Of a stretch of DNA of 64,000 nucleotides, positions 24,331-34,981 are shown piece after piece. The notes below the pieces were generated by a model that was given only the letters and a program-made list of their open reading frames with translations, was not told the origin of the DNA and ran no database searches. Positions within the stretch are counted from its first letter, which is position 1. Each line of letters opens with the position of its first letter. The translations under genes were made by a program, and so were the position numbers. Origin of the DNA: Cryptomeria japonica (taxonomy: Eukaryota > Streptophyta > Pinopsida > Cupressales > Cupressaceae); the NCBI RefSeq assembly GCF_030272615.1, contig NC_081405.1, positions 19,116,547-19,180,546 of the forward strand. Direction: 5' to 3'.

Positions 24331-26265
24331 AGGTACATACATAGGAGATTTATGACAAAAGTGTACATTCAAACATATGGAAGTCTATTGGAAGGGTGAT
24401 TGATAGGGAGACTCTCTCAAAGAAGTGCAATCTGGTTTGTAGGTTAGGAAAAGGTGATGTTGTGGGCTCCCTTGTTTGTCTTATTCCCTACTCTCCTTGT
24501 TTTAATAAATCCCAACACCCAAAATCCTTTGGAGAACTCTCTACTTCTTAAGTTGTTCTAGTTACTCAAGTCCAAGGTTAGAACTCACAGGAGTACGTTC
24601 AACCTCCAAGCCTAATTCAATGCTCTTCACTTGCAGGGGACTAGGAAGGATCTGAGATGGTTTATCAACTCCCTCCATGTGGTTTTTAAGTTTACTTCCC
24701 TTCGTTTCCCTATCGCTTTCATGGTTCCTATAGTTTAGGCCTTGTAGCCCTATGAGCCCCTTTTAGCCCTCCTTTCACGATTTTTGCTCCTTTGCTCTAA
24801 AACCTTCCAAAGGACCATCCAGAAGCCTTGGTGATATGGATACCCATTTGGACACTCTTCAAGATTTTGGAGATTAGATGGTCTGAAATGACCGTATAGG
24901 TACGGTCCCCAAAATGGCTCTTTTGAAGGGTTTAAGTCTTGTGTTCTTACACCAATGGGTTTTATAGGGCTCCACACCTTGTCAAACATCCACACTCACA
25001 CTGAGTCTCTGCATAACAACCATCCTCCATGCCAATCACTTGGCTTTGTCAAATTTGATCACCCCTGCAAGAAATAAGAAAAAATAACAGTCATGTTCCC
25101 TAGCCGGGCTATGGCAGAGCTCACCTAGGGCATGCTTTTAAAATGTGCAAAGGCAACTTCCAGGTCATAAAAAAATATATATACACTATAACAGACTCCA
25201 TTACTTGAATCCAAAGGGCCATAGAGAAACCACAATGGGAACTCAATTTGGAGCCATTTTTAGGGCCTTAACCCCTTTACTTAGACCAAGAGCAGTGAAA
25301 AAAAGAAAGAATTTCAATACACCAGTTAGACCTGCACTATGAAAGGACACAAATACTATTTGAGCACCACAACAACATGTGCTAGGCCTCTATGAAAGAA
25401 CAATACAAAATGTAATTCATTTAGTACGGACTGCTATAGCAATTTGACAAGTTTTAGTGAAAAACCAGGAAATTGCCTCAAGTTGCTATTCAATATTCAA
25501 TCTTAGAGCTTCCAACTCCTTTACAATGTTTTGAGTGGCCTTATATTTTCCTAATCAATCAAAACAAACCACCAATCGGACCTCCAACTACCGATTTGAG
25601 CATTTTGTCAAAATTGCTCACATTTTTGCAAAATGTTGTCAAACCACCATGACAACTTTTACTCCACAATGCATTTTGACAACTATTGCACATCTTCACA
25701 CTCTTGACCCCCTCAGATTATTTCCTAAAATCAAAGAAACATTCTTAAAAGCTTTATGAGGCCTTACAAGGAGTTTTTAATTTTTTTGCTATATGATGCC
25801 ATTTGAGGCTTACAAAGCCACATAGGCCCAAAACAGAGTAAATAATCTAGGATTAATGACAAACAAACTGCAAAACAAACTCAAGCACATTTTTGGACTC
25901 TTCAATAGTCCTTTATTAAACCATTGAACTAATGAGGATCATTCACTCCAAAATTTGAATGTTCAATAAGAAACCTCAGGTGCTCCTGCACTAGTGCTGC
26001 AATCACATTTAAATGAAAATACTTCAGTATGACTTATGTAGAGAAATATGAAATACTGAATAAATAATTGGATAATAGACTAGTGATTATATCTGGCGGG
26101 GAAGATGAAATTATCTAGTGTGCCATGGAATCAAGAGTATATTATTAAGTTGTGATATGCGATCGCAAAGATGTCGATAAATAAACAATAAAATTGATAG
26201 GAAAGACAATGATTTATGTTATTAAATACTTAAAAATATATAAACATACATGTTTACGTATTCTT
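24331..26265. other. 1.9 kb with no recognisable gene
   Basis: Short ORFs at 24750-24995 (minus), 25145-25342 and 25535-25759 (plus) have no motif, no codon-use support and no partner. Nothing else stands out in either strand. Confidence 0.35.
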
Positions 26266-26270
26266 ACATT

Positions 26271-26675
26271 TGTGTGTGTGGGTGTACATATATGTACACA
26301 CACACACATAGATATAGATACACACACACACACATACATACATACATACATATATTCGTATACATACTACATACTATACATATATATATTCGTATACATA
26401 CTACATACTATACATACATACATACATACATACATACATACATGTGTGTGTGTGTGTGTGTGGATGGCATATTGATTGCATATGCATATATATATATGTG
26501 TGTGTGTGTGTGTGTACTACACATACACATACACATACACATGTGTATATATATGCATGTATATGCATGTATATGCATTTATATACATGTATGTACATAT
26601 GTACACATACATATACATACACACACATATATATGTGTATATATATGCATGTATTTGTATTTATATACATGTATG

Positions 26676-26713
<38 letters not shown>

Positions 26714-26957
26714 TATATGTACATACATATCTACATATCTACATATACATATACATATGTACAAACATATCTACATATGTATGTACACATACATACATAC
26801 ATACATATATATGTGTGTGTACATATATATGTACACACACACATATGAATATGTACATGTGTGTATATATATGTGTGTATATATGTGTGTGTATATATGT
26901 GTATATATATGTATGTACATGTATGTACACACACACACACACATATATATATTTGTG

Positions 26958-27024
<67 letters not shown>

Positions 27025-27034
27025 GTATGTATGT

Positions 27035-27074
<40 letters not shown>

Positions 27075-27078
27075 GCAT
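26271..27078. repeat. compound microsatellite, TA/CA/TACATA, about 800 bp
   Basis: Alternating blocks of (CA)n, (TG)n, (TACA)n, (ATACAT)n and an (AT)n run near 26,965-27,012. It is alternating purine-pyrimidine almost throughout, so it could adopt Z-DNA or cruciforms. All overlapping long ORFs (Tyr/Ile/His/Cys-only) are artefacts of the repeat. A smaller block of similar make-up lies at 52,080-52,510 next to the inverted copy of the sequence that follows here. Confidence 0.95.
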
Positions 27079-27084
27079 GTGTAT

Positions 27085-27430
27085 GGACGCATCTATTCTG
27101 GCTCCAAAAGTGACCTATCGTACAAACAACATGCATCCAGAGTCCATTGACATACATCCCTCCCATGCCCTCCCATAATGCGATGAGTCACATTCTGGGA
27201 CCCACCATCAAGCTGATCTGGAGGCATGTTGTCGTTTTCCAGTTGACAGAAAGGCTTAATGAATGCACTCGAAGCGTTGACCGTTTAGAGTGGCTGGGGT
27301 GGGCCCCTCTGACCCGTCCACTTCGCCATTATCGGTTACCATTTCTGTCATCCGTAATCCCGCTCAAAGTTTGATTTTTTCAAACTCTTTTCTCTCGCTC
27401 GTAAGCCAAAATGGGAGCTTTCAAACTGAA
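27085..27430 (+). repeat. left copy of a diverged inverted repeat (partner 51,780-52,075)
   Basis: Contains TATTCTGGCTCCAAAA, then TGGGACCCACCATCA, then GGAGGCATGTTGTCGTTT and a TTGAC-GAAAG segment. The reverse complement of 51,780-52,075 has the same blocks in the same order at similar spacing, followed by AAACTC-TC-CGCTC-CAAAC in both. No coding sense seen. Both copies are flanked on the outer side by a TA/CA microsatellite. Confidence 0.7.
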
Positions 27431-27469
27431 TTAATATTCCCCCCATTATTAGAAAGAAAGTAGTCACTT

Positions 27470-27782
27470 TGTTTGTGCCACACAGCCCACGAATCAGCGA
27501 AAGTGACTAACATGCTATGTTAGTCAAATTCGTTGTTTCGCGAGGAAAAAGAAATGGCGGCCACGTAGTCTGCGAATCAGCGAAAGCGAATAACACGCCA
27601 TGTTAGTCTAATTCACAAGTTTCGTAGGGCAAAAGAAAATGGCAGCCACGCAGCCCACAAATCAGCGAAATCTACTAAAATGCTATGTTAGTCGAATTCG
27701 TTGTTTCGCGGGGCAAAAGGAAATGGTGGCCACGCAGTCCGCGAATCAGCGAAAGTGACTAACATGCTATGTTAGTCGAATC
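27470..27782 (+). repeat. 84-bp tandem array (4 units) with ACTAACA/TGTTAGT dyad
   Basis: GAATCAGCGAAAG anchors lie at 27491, 27574, 27659 and 27743 (spacing 83-85). Each unit has ACTAACAYGCYATGTTAGT, an inverted repeat with a 5-base loop, then GAATTCG, then a TTTCGCG...GCAAAAGGAAATGG block and GGCCACGCAGYCC. The four units differ from each other, and the same order of variants recurs in the arrays at 43.5 kb and, in part, elsewhere, so whole arrays were copied as blocks. Confidence 0.85.
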
Positions 27783-28255
<473 letters not shown>

Positions 28256-28262
<7 letters not shown>

Positions 28263-28352
28263 AGGGGCGACCTCCAATGGTTAAATTGAGACACCAAGAT
28301 CCAAAATCACCAAGAAGGGGAAGTGCACTAACATATTTAAATTGAGACAACC
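28256..28352 (+). repeat. inverted partner of 43,005-43,103
   Basis: CCAATTAGGG, GACCTCCAATGGTTAAATTG, CACCAAGATCCAAAATCACC and AGTGCACTAACATATTTAAA are the reverse complement of the sequence at 43,005-43,103 with few changes. With the flanking CT tract and 84-bp array it extends an inverted arm to about 870 bp. Confidence 0.85.
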
Positions 28353-28482
28353 TATGACCCCTTAGGACTCCATATGACATCTTATGTATCGTTACAAGTC
28401 ATATGGTGTCCTATGACCCTATAGGACACGTGCATGGATCCCTAGGATACCATATGAACCCTAAGAATACCATATGTCCCTA
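28353..28482. repeat. short copy of the CATATG palindromic satellite
   Basis: Same theme as 30,085-31,660 (CTATGACC, GGACACC, CATATGGTGTCC). It ends with GGATCCCTAGGATACCATATG, which recurs before the GA tract at about 31,635 and inverted at about 47,945. Confidence 0.75.
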
Positions 28483-28680
28483 GAGAGGGAGAGAGGGGTA
28501 GGAGAGTGAGGGAATGGGAGAGAGGGGTAGGAGAGCGAGGGAATGGGAGAGAGACACACCTAATAGAGGAGGAGAGTGAGATAGAGAGATAGATAGTGAG
28601 AGGGAGAGGCAATAGATAAATGAGATAAAGAGAGATGGAGAGAGAGAGAGGGGAGGGGAGACCAAGATAGAGAAAACATA
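28483..28680. repeat. GA-rich microsatellite
   Basis: GAGAGGGGTAGGAGAGTGAGG repeats and plain (GA)n. Low complexity. Confidence 0.85.
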
Positions 28681-28689
28681 ATATTGATG

Positions 28690-29230
28690 AATCAACACCT
28701 TGAGGTCAACATAATTTGTATTCTGATGATGTTTCAAAATCATTGTTGAGTTATTATAGATGTATCTTCTTCTTCATCAATAACATACAAAGGTAGCTCA
28801 TTAAACAAAACAAGCATTATCTCATTATCTTGCTCAATATAACTAGGTAAATCATTAAACAAAACAATCAAAAACTTGTTATCAACACTTTTTCCTTGCT
28901 CTTTAACCTATTGTTCTATATCATCATACATATCATTTTATTGCAATAAATTTAATTTTTCTATTTCTACATCATTTGCAGTTGTATTGACAAAAGATAA
29001 CTTTGTTTCTACCTCAAAAAAGTCTCTCTTTTGTTCAACAAAATAACTCTTTAGATATATAATAGGACCTCTTGGAGAAAGGAAAATGATGCTAGGGCAT
29101 GAAAGTTGATTTGCAAAAGGACTTTGATAAGATTTGGGGATTCCTTGAGGTGGAGACATCTCTTTAAAGGGTTTCTCTTGAGGAATGATGACCTAGTTTT
29201 CTACATACATTTAACATCTTGCATGCATTG
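28690..29230 (-). pseudogene. retroelement-like coding remnant (minus strand), weak
   Basis: On the minus strand 29,159-28,938 reads as 73 residues (IPKSYQSPFANQLSCPS; FVEQKRDFFEVE), and after a stop the same frame continues with LFNDLPSYIEQDNEIMLVLFNELPLYVIDEEED to about 28,750. The acidic D/N-LP-Y-IE repeats recall linker regions of plant gypsy polyproteins. No conserved enzyme motif. It could also be chance. Confidence 0.35.
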
Positions 29231-29319
29231 AAAGCTTCTAAATCTTGGGATTTCAACTTTAGAAGAATCACTTGAAGGTTGAATAGGCTTCACTTGAAGG
29301 TTGAATCTCTAGTCTCTTC

Positions 29320-30084
29320 TTCTCTTTCCATCAACCTCTCTCTCTCTCTAAACCCTTCCCTTCCTCCGCCCCTCTCTCTCACCTGGGATCTTTCTCTAGT
29401 CTCATACTCATTTTCCATCCCTTCCTCCGTCTCACTTAGTATCTATCTCTCTCTCTTAGGTCTCTCTCTCTTAGATTAGGCCTAGGAGGGAGAGAGGGAG
29501 AGAGAAGAGAGGATGGAAGGAGAGAGAGAAAGAGAGGGTGAGAAGGAGAGATACTTGAGAGAGAAAGAAAGAGCGTTAGAGGGAAAGAGAGAGACTTGAG
29601 AGAGAAAGGGAGAGAGGGAGAGAGGGAAAGAATGGGAAAGAATGAGAGAGAGAGACACTTGAGAGAGGGGGAGGGAAATAATGGGAAGGAGAGAGGGTGA
29701 GGGAAGAGAGAGGATGGGGGAGGGAGAGAGGGAAAGATGAACATAATAGGAAAGAGAGACACCTAAGAGAGAGGGGGGAGAAAGACCTGAGAGAGAGAGA
29801 GAGAGAGACCTAAGAGAGAGGGAGAGAGGGGAGGGAGGGAGGGAGGGAAAGACTGGAGAGAATGGAAAGAATGGGAGAGAGACACCTACGAGAGAGGGAG
29901 AGAGAGATAGAGAAAGGGAAAGGGAGGGATAGGGAGAGATGGAGAGAGAGAGAGAGGGATATAATGAGAGAAAGAGAGAGATACCTAAGGGAGGGGGAGT
30001 GAGAGAGATAGAGATAGAGGGTGAGAGGGAGAAGGGGGTTGGGAGGGAAATAGGTAAAAAGAGTTATAGGGAAAGAGATAGAGA
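29320..30084. repeat. CT tract followed by a long GA-rich tract
   Basis: 29,320-29,470 is pyrimidine-rich and 29,480-30,084 purine-rich on the same strand, so the two halves are roughly complementary and could pair. Periodic GAGAGGGAGAGAGGG(A)ACTTGAGAGAG. ORFs inside are repeat artefacts. Confidence 0.85.
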
Positions 30085-31660
30085 CCATATGGTATCCTAA
30101 GGGGTCATATGGTGTTCTACGACCCCTCAGGACACCATATGACTCCTTAGGACACCATATGGTGTCGTTATTGGTCGTATTGTGTCCTAAGGGGTCATAT
30201 GGTGTTCTATGATCCCTTAGTACACCATATAACCCCTTAGGTGTTGTTAGGGGTCATATTGTGTCATAAGGGGTCAGATAGTGTCTTATGACCCCTTAGG
30301 ACACCAAATGGTGTTGTTATGTGTCATATGGTGTCCTAAGGGGTCATATGGGGTCCTATGACCCCTTAGGACACCATGTGGTGTCGTTAGGGGTCGTATG
30401 GTGTCCTAAAGGGTCATATGTTGTCCTATGACCCCCCAGGACACCATATGACCCCTCAGGACTCCATATGGTGTCGTTATGGGTCATATGGTGTCCTAAG
30501 AGGTCATATAGTATTCTACGACCCCTTAGGACACCATACAACCCCTTAGGACACCATTTCGTGTCATTATATGGTGTTCCATGACCTCTTAGGAGACCAT
30601 ATGATCCCTTGGGACACCACATGGTGTTGTTATGGTTCATATGGTGTCTTAAGGGGTCATATGGTATCCTATGGCCCCTTCAGACACCATATGACCCCTT
30701 ATGTGTCATTAGGGTCATATGGTCTCCTATGACCCCTTAGGACACCATATGACCCCTTAGGACTCCATATGGTGTCGTTATGAGTTTTATGGTGTCCTAA
30801 AAGGTCATATGGTGTTCTATGATCCTTTAGGACACCATTTGGTGTCATTATAGATTGTATGGTATACTAAGGGGTCATATGGTGTCTTATGTCCCCTTAG
30901 GACTCCATATGACCCCTTAGGTGTCGTTATGGGTCATATGGTGTCCTAAGGGGTCATATGGTGTTCTATGATCCCTTAGGACACCATATAACCTGTTAGG
31001 AGTCCATATGGTGTTCTATAACACCTTAGGATACCAGATGACCCCTTAGGACACCATATGACCCCTTAAGACACCATACGACCCATAACGACACCATATG
31101 GTGTCCTAAGGGGTCATAGGATGCCATATGACCCCTCAGGACACCATATGGTGTTCTAAAGGGTCATATGGTATTCTATGACCCCTTAGAATACTATTTG
31201 GTATTGTTATAGGTCCTATGGTGTGCTAAGGGATCAAATAGTGTCCTATGACCCCTTAGGACACCCTAGGACCCCTTAGACGTTGTTAGGGGTCATAGTA
31301 TGTCCTAAGGGTCATATGGTCTCATTATGTGTCTTATGTTGTCCTATGACCCCTTAGGAAACAATATGGTGTCGTTAGGGGTTGTATGGTGTCCTAAGGG
31401 GTCATATGGTCTCCTACGACCCCTTACAACACCATTTGGCCCCTTAGGACTCCATATAGTGTCATTATGGGTTGTATGGTATCCTAAGAGGTCATATAGT
31501 GTTCTATGACCCCTTAGGACACCATTTGTCCTATGACCTGTTAGGACTCCATATGACATAATATGTGTCGTTACGGGTCATATGGTGTCCTAAGGAGTCA
31601 TATAGTGTCCTATGACCCCTTAGGACACAAGCATGGATCCCTGGGATACCATATGACCCT
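30085..31660. repeat. CATATG-centred palindromic satellite, about 1.6 kb
   Basis: The array consists of two words and their complements, GGTCATATGGTGTCCTAAG and CTATGACCCCTTAGGACACC, joined in changing order. CCATATGG and CCTAAGG/CCTTAGG are themselves near-palindromes, so the block reads almost the same on both strands. Step length is about 20-30 bases with many variants (GTTCTATG, CGTTATGGG). No spacers or unique inserts, so it is not CRISPR-like. Short copies lie at 28,353-28,482 and 47,910-48,180. Confidence 0.9.
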
Positions 31661-31814
31661 AGAGAGGGAGAGAGGGGGAGGAGAGGGAGGGAATGGGAGA
31701 GAGATACACCTAAGAGAGGAGGAGAGTGAGATAGAGAGATAGAGACTAAGAGGGAGACAAGAGATAAATGAGAGAAAGAGAGATGGAGAGAGAGAGAAGG
31801 GGGGAGAGAGAGAA

Positions 31815-31889
<75 letters not shown>

Positions 31890-31890
31890 G
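31661..31890. repeat. GA microsatellite
   Basis: GA-rich, with a pure (AG)n run at about 31,813-31,885. Confidence 0.9.
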
Positions 31891-32385
31891 AGGGAAAATA
31901 TAATTTTTAAAATAATAATTTTCCTTTTCTATGGTATTTACATGAATGGTAAAAAATCATTATGAAAATAAAATACTTTATTAAATTTCTCAGGTAAAAA
32001 GATACTTCATGTACATGCAAACCTAAGAAATATAATTTTGTGTTATAGTATCCCTTGCAAAACAAAAATTAAAAATATATTACCTCACGGTGGATCCATC
32101 AGGGTAGCATACCTTCTCGGGATAGCACATTATATCCTACACTGATACCCGATGGCAATGAAGACTTCTCCTTTGGCTTTGTCATTGGTATAACAAAAGT
32201 TTACATCGGCATAACTTGGTCCATCAGGGAAGGCCTTTTCGGCTACGTCGATACCCGATGGAAAAGAAAGAAATAAAATCTTACCAAATGTTTCCATCGG
32301 CAAAACATATAGTATCAGAGCAATGCCATTTTCACTATGCCAATACTCGATGGTTGGGGTTAGGGTGGTTGTTGCAAAATGCACT
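31891..32385. other. AT-rich spacer and a module with GATACCCGATGG motifs
   Basis: No gene. From 32,090 on, TCGG-containing words recur (GATACCCGATGG, CATCGGCA, TCGATACCCGATGG). These match the ATCGGG-rich modules at 44-49 kb, so this piece belongs to the same repeat family. Confidence 0.5.
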
Positions 32386-32735
32386 ATAATCCATAAGGAG
32401 TTTCTTCAAATCGATTCCATCCTTCAAGACTGTTTATGATCATGTGTGATGTGTCATTCATGTAAAATATTGGAGAAGATGTATCAAGACACACAACATG
32501 AAATTGGTTATTATCTGCACAAGTGATGCTTGCAAAGGATTGAAAATCATGATTTGCAATGACCTTTTCCTTTTTCACAATGCACTTTGGAACAACTTCC
32601 TACGATCTATGGTAAATAAGTTCACTGTTCTCAACGCTTTCGCACATGCCAGTTGTGCTACTTGTTTCCTTTTGACATGAGTACCATGGCAACTAAAATG
32701 ACAAGCTCCTTCCACTGTTTCTCATTTGCAAGTCA
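32386..32735 (-). pseudogene. MVD: mevalonate diphosphate decarboxylase fragment
   Basis: The parent enzyme makes isopentenyl diphosphate from mevalonate diphosphate in the isoprenoid pathway. On the minus strand, from about 32,735: ANEKQWKELVILVAMV, then (after a frameshift near 32,690) CQKETSSTTGMCESVE, HRS, a [38 protein letters not shown] and [19 protein letters not shown], ending at TPYG and a stop. QKETSSTTGM, NHDFxSF, CADxNQFHxVCLDT and [11 protein letters not shown] are signature stretches of plant MVD. Only about 115 residues of the middle of the protein are present, with no start, so this is a captured or duplicated fragment. It lies head to tail after an Argonaute fragment on the same strand, with no intron seen between the readable parts. 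Confidence 0.9.
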
Positions 32736-32754
32736 AACAACAACGTTGTCGCTT

Positions 32755-33072
32755 CCATCCTTTTTCTTTTCCAGTATAATGATACTTCATGATACTTCAG
32801 CCAAGGTGCAAGCAAAACTCAAGCTTCTACTGAAGCAAGCTTTCCATTGATTTAAAGTCCAAATTCTATTGCATATGGATCTTGAGCGTATGCATTGTGG
32901 TAGACAGTTTGTAAAATGTCCATCTCTCTGTCTTTAGGGTGTTGACCTGTAACTCTCAGAAGGGCAGCAATTTGCTTTTCATTCAAACATTTTGAATAGC
33001 GTTGGCCCTCTATTATTTTGCATAGCTCCATTCGCAAGTAGCTTGGCCTTTGTTGATTTCAAACTTGTAGGG
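32755..33072 (-). pseudogene. AGO: Argonaute fragment (PAZ-end/L2 linker)
   Basis: The parent proteins bind small RNAs and guide silencing. On the minus strand, from about 33,072: [65 protein letters not shown] and IEFG, then a stop, GKLASVEA, TGA, APWLKYH. The blocks and their order match the region after PAZ in AGO1/5/10-type proteins. A 10-bp direct duplication (GAAGTATCAT twice, near 32,780-32,800) then shifts the frame to YTGKEKGW. About 105 residues only: no PIWI catalytic domain and no start. Both ends are sharp: telomere-like repeats begin at the upstream end (33,068) and the MVD fragment follows within about 20 bases at the other end. Confidence 0.9.
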
Positions 33073-33850
33073 TTAGAATTATGGTTTAGGGTATGGGTTA
33101 GAGTTAATTTTAGGCTTATAGTTTACATAGTAGTTAGGGTTACGGTTACCATTTACATCATGGTTGGGGTTAGGGTTACATTTAGCATTTTGGCTATGGT
33201 TAAGGATAGGATGTAATATAGTAGTTTGGGTTAGGGTTGAGGCTAAGGATTATGCTTAGGTATATGGTTGGCTTAGATTTACTTTATTGTTAGGGTTAGG
33301 GTTAGGGTTTAGGGCTAAGATATTAGTTTAGAGTTAAGATATAGGTTTAGGGTTATGGATAGGGATAGGTTTTGGGTTATGGTTAGTGCTATGGTTAGGC
33401 TTAGGCTTTTGGTTTTGGACAAAGGATTATTGCTAGGGTTAGGGTTAATCTTTAGGGTTAGGACAAAGGATTGTTTCTATGGCTAGGGTTCAAGGTTACT
33501 ATTGGGTTAGGGTTAGGATTAGGATTAGGGATATTGTTATTGTTATGATTGTGTTTAGGGTTAGGTTTACATCATGATTAGTGTTAGGGTTAAGATTAGG
33601 GATAAGTTATGATTAGGATTCAATTAGGGTTATATTAGGGCCAGAGATAAGGCTATATTGAGGTTAGTGTTAAGGTTAGGTTATGATTAAGGTTACTATT
33701 CTAGGTTAATGTCTGAGGTTAGGGTGGGTGATCAGTTAGAATCAATGTTAATATTAGGATTAGTATTCAATAAGTTTATACACATAATTTTTCATTTATG
33801 ATTAGGGTTCAATTAATTAGGGTTTTATTACCCTTCAAGTAAGTGTTAGG
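33068..33850 (+). repeat. degenerate TTAGGG/TTTAGGG-like array (interstitial)
   Basis: Continuous GGTTAGGG, GGGTTAGGGTTAGGGTTTAGG, GGATTAGGG and related words for about 780 bases, too diverged for a live chromosome end and flanked by other DNA on both sides. Many gymnosperms carry large interstitial telomere-like arrays. Confidence 0.85.
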
Positions 33851-34809
33851 ATTCAAATGTAGTCAGAGTTTAAGTATGAAGCATGATGTTTGGATTAGTG
33901 GTGCAGGAGCACCCTTCAAAGGGCTCCCACCATTTTCTTTTTATTGTGTTCTTTCTTCTTTAAAGAAGTCATTGTAAATAAAACAAGAGCCATGTGCTCA
34001 TTGGTCTAGTTTAGGTCCTAGTTTGGGTCCTAGGTTCATGAGTCTAAGTTGAGTTTTCTTGAAAATAGAGGGTATGTGTTCCTTTGAGGTGGTTAGGGTC
34101 CTTCTTAGCATGGTGGTGTCCTTAGGATAGCCGAATGTGGGCCTAGGAGTCAAGAAAAGAAACGTTGAGAAAGTTGCTCAAAAGTTGCAAAAGATGCATG
34201 ACAACTTTTCAAAGTTGTCAAGCAACTTTTCCACCTAGTAGGTTAAAATCCTTAGTTTAGCATGGACAACCCTAATGTGGGCACAGAGACTGAGGAAAGG
34301 GTAGTATAAGTAGTTGAAAACCCTAAGATATGGGGTTGGATGTCAGTTGTTGTACGACCCAAATAAAGTGACTTGACTGTGACTGCAATTTTGCTGCCAG
34401 TCGGCACAAATGGAGTAAGAGAAGATTATTAATGGATTGATCTTCAAGCAAAACTGTGTTGAGAGTCTTGTATGGTGTATTTACTTCCATTTTGAGCAAT
34501 TAGAATAGGTTTTGTTTTGCAAGTGTGGTGTGTTTGTAAATATTTTGTAAATTACTTTCTCACTGTCCAGTTTTGGACTGTTTTGAGAAGATGGGTTGTT
34601 AACTCCTTTCCCCATTGTGGAATCACCATGAAACCATGGGGAATAGGAGTACTGACCCTGTACATTATTTCAAAGCAAGAAGGGCCCTTTAAGATGCAGG
34701 GAAGCCAAGCAAAGACCCACTTTTAGGCGAGACTAGACAATGCTTGACTAGGAAGGGATGAAGTTGCAGAGGTCCAGAAGAGCAAGGAAGGTCGGAGGAG
34801 GAGGTACCC
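33851..34809. other. no gene recognised
   Basis: Unique-looking sequence with a small hairpin theme (GTTGCTCAAAAGTTGCAAAAG and CAACTTTTCAAAGTTGTCAAG, about 34,170-34,225). ORF 34517-34726 has no motif. Confidence 0.3.
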
Positions 34810-34976
34810 TTTGGATGGGGCGACTAAGAGAGATGTATAGATAATGAGATATAGATAGAGAAGGATAGGGAGATACAGATAGAGGGAGCAATAAAGAGAG
34901 AGAAAGGTGGTGAAGACAAGTAACAAAGAGAGGAACAAAGAGATAGAGATTTATAGAGAGATAGAAATAAGGAGTG
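34810..34976. repeat. GA/GATA-rich tract at the insertion site of the next element
   Basis: AGATAGAGA-type repeats on the left of the LTR element. The right flank (42,716-42,740, TGTGTATGAGTGAGAGAGATAG) continues the same kind of sequence, as expected for one interrupted tract. Confidence 0.8.
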
Positions 34977-34981
34977 TGTGT

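Noticed and set aside
24750-25759. Small ORFs between the LINE and the microsatellite
   Set aside because: No motif, no similarity I know, ordinary lengths for chance frames in this base composition.
26194-27178. Ten or more long ORFs on both strands, up to 287 codons
   Set aside because: They consist almost only of Tyr, Ile, His, Thr, Cys and Val from TA/CA repeats. A stop-poor microsatellite gives such frames by chance.
30356-31559. ORFs in the CATATG satellite
   Set aside because: Repetitive peptides with no other support; the satellite has few stops in some frames.
30085-31660. CRISPR-like array
   Set aside because: No constant repeat with unique spacers, no cas genes, and the host is a plant. 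Repeats abut directly.
32130-32384. 84-codon minus-strand ORF next to the MVD fragment
   Set aside because: It runs through the GATACCCGATGG repeat module and shows no MVD continuation, so the homology ends at about 32,390.
33068-33850. Chromosome end
   Set aside because: Units are degenerate and mixed, and ordinary DNA continues on both sides.
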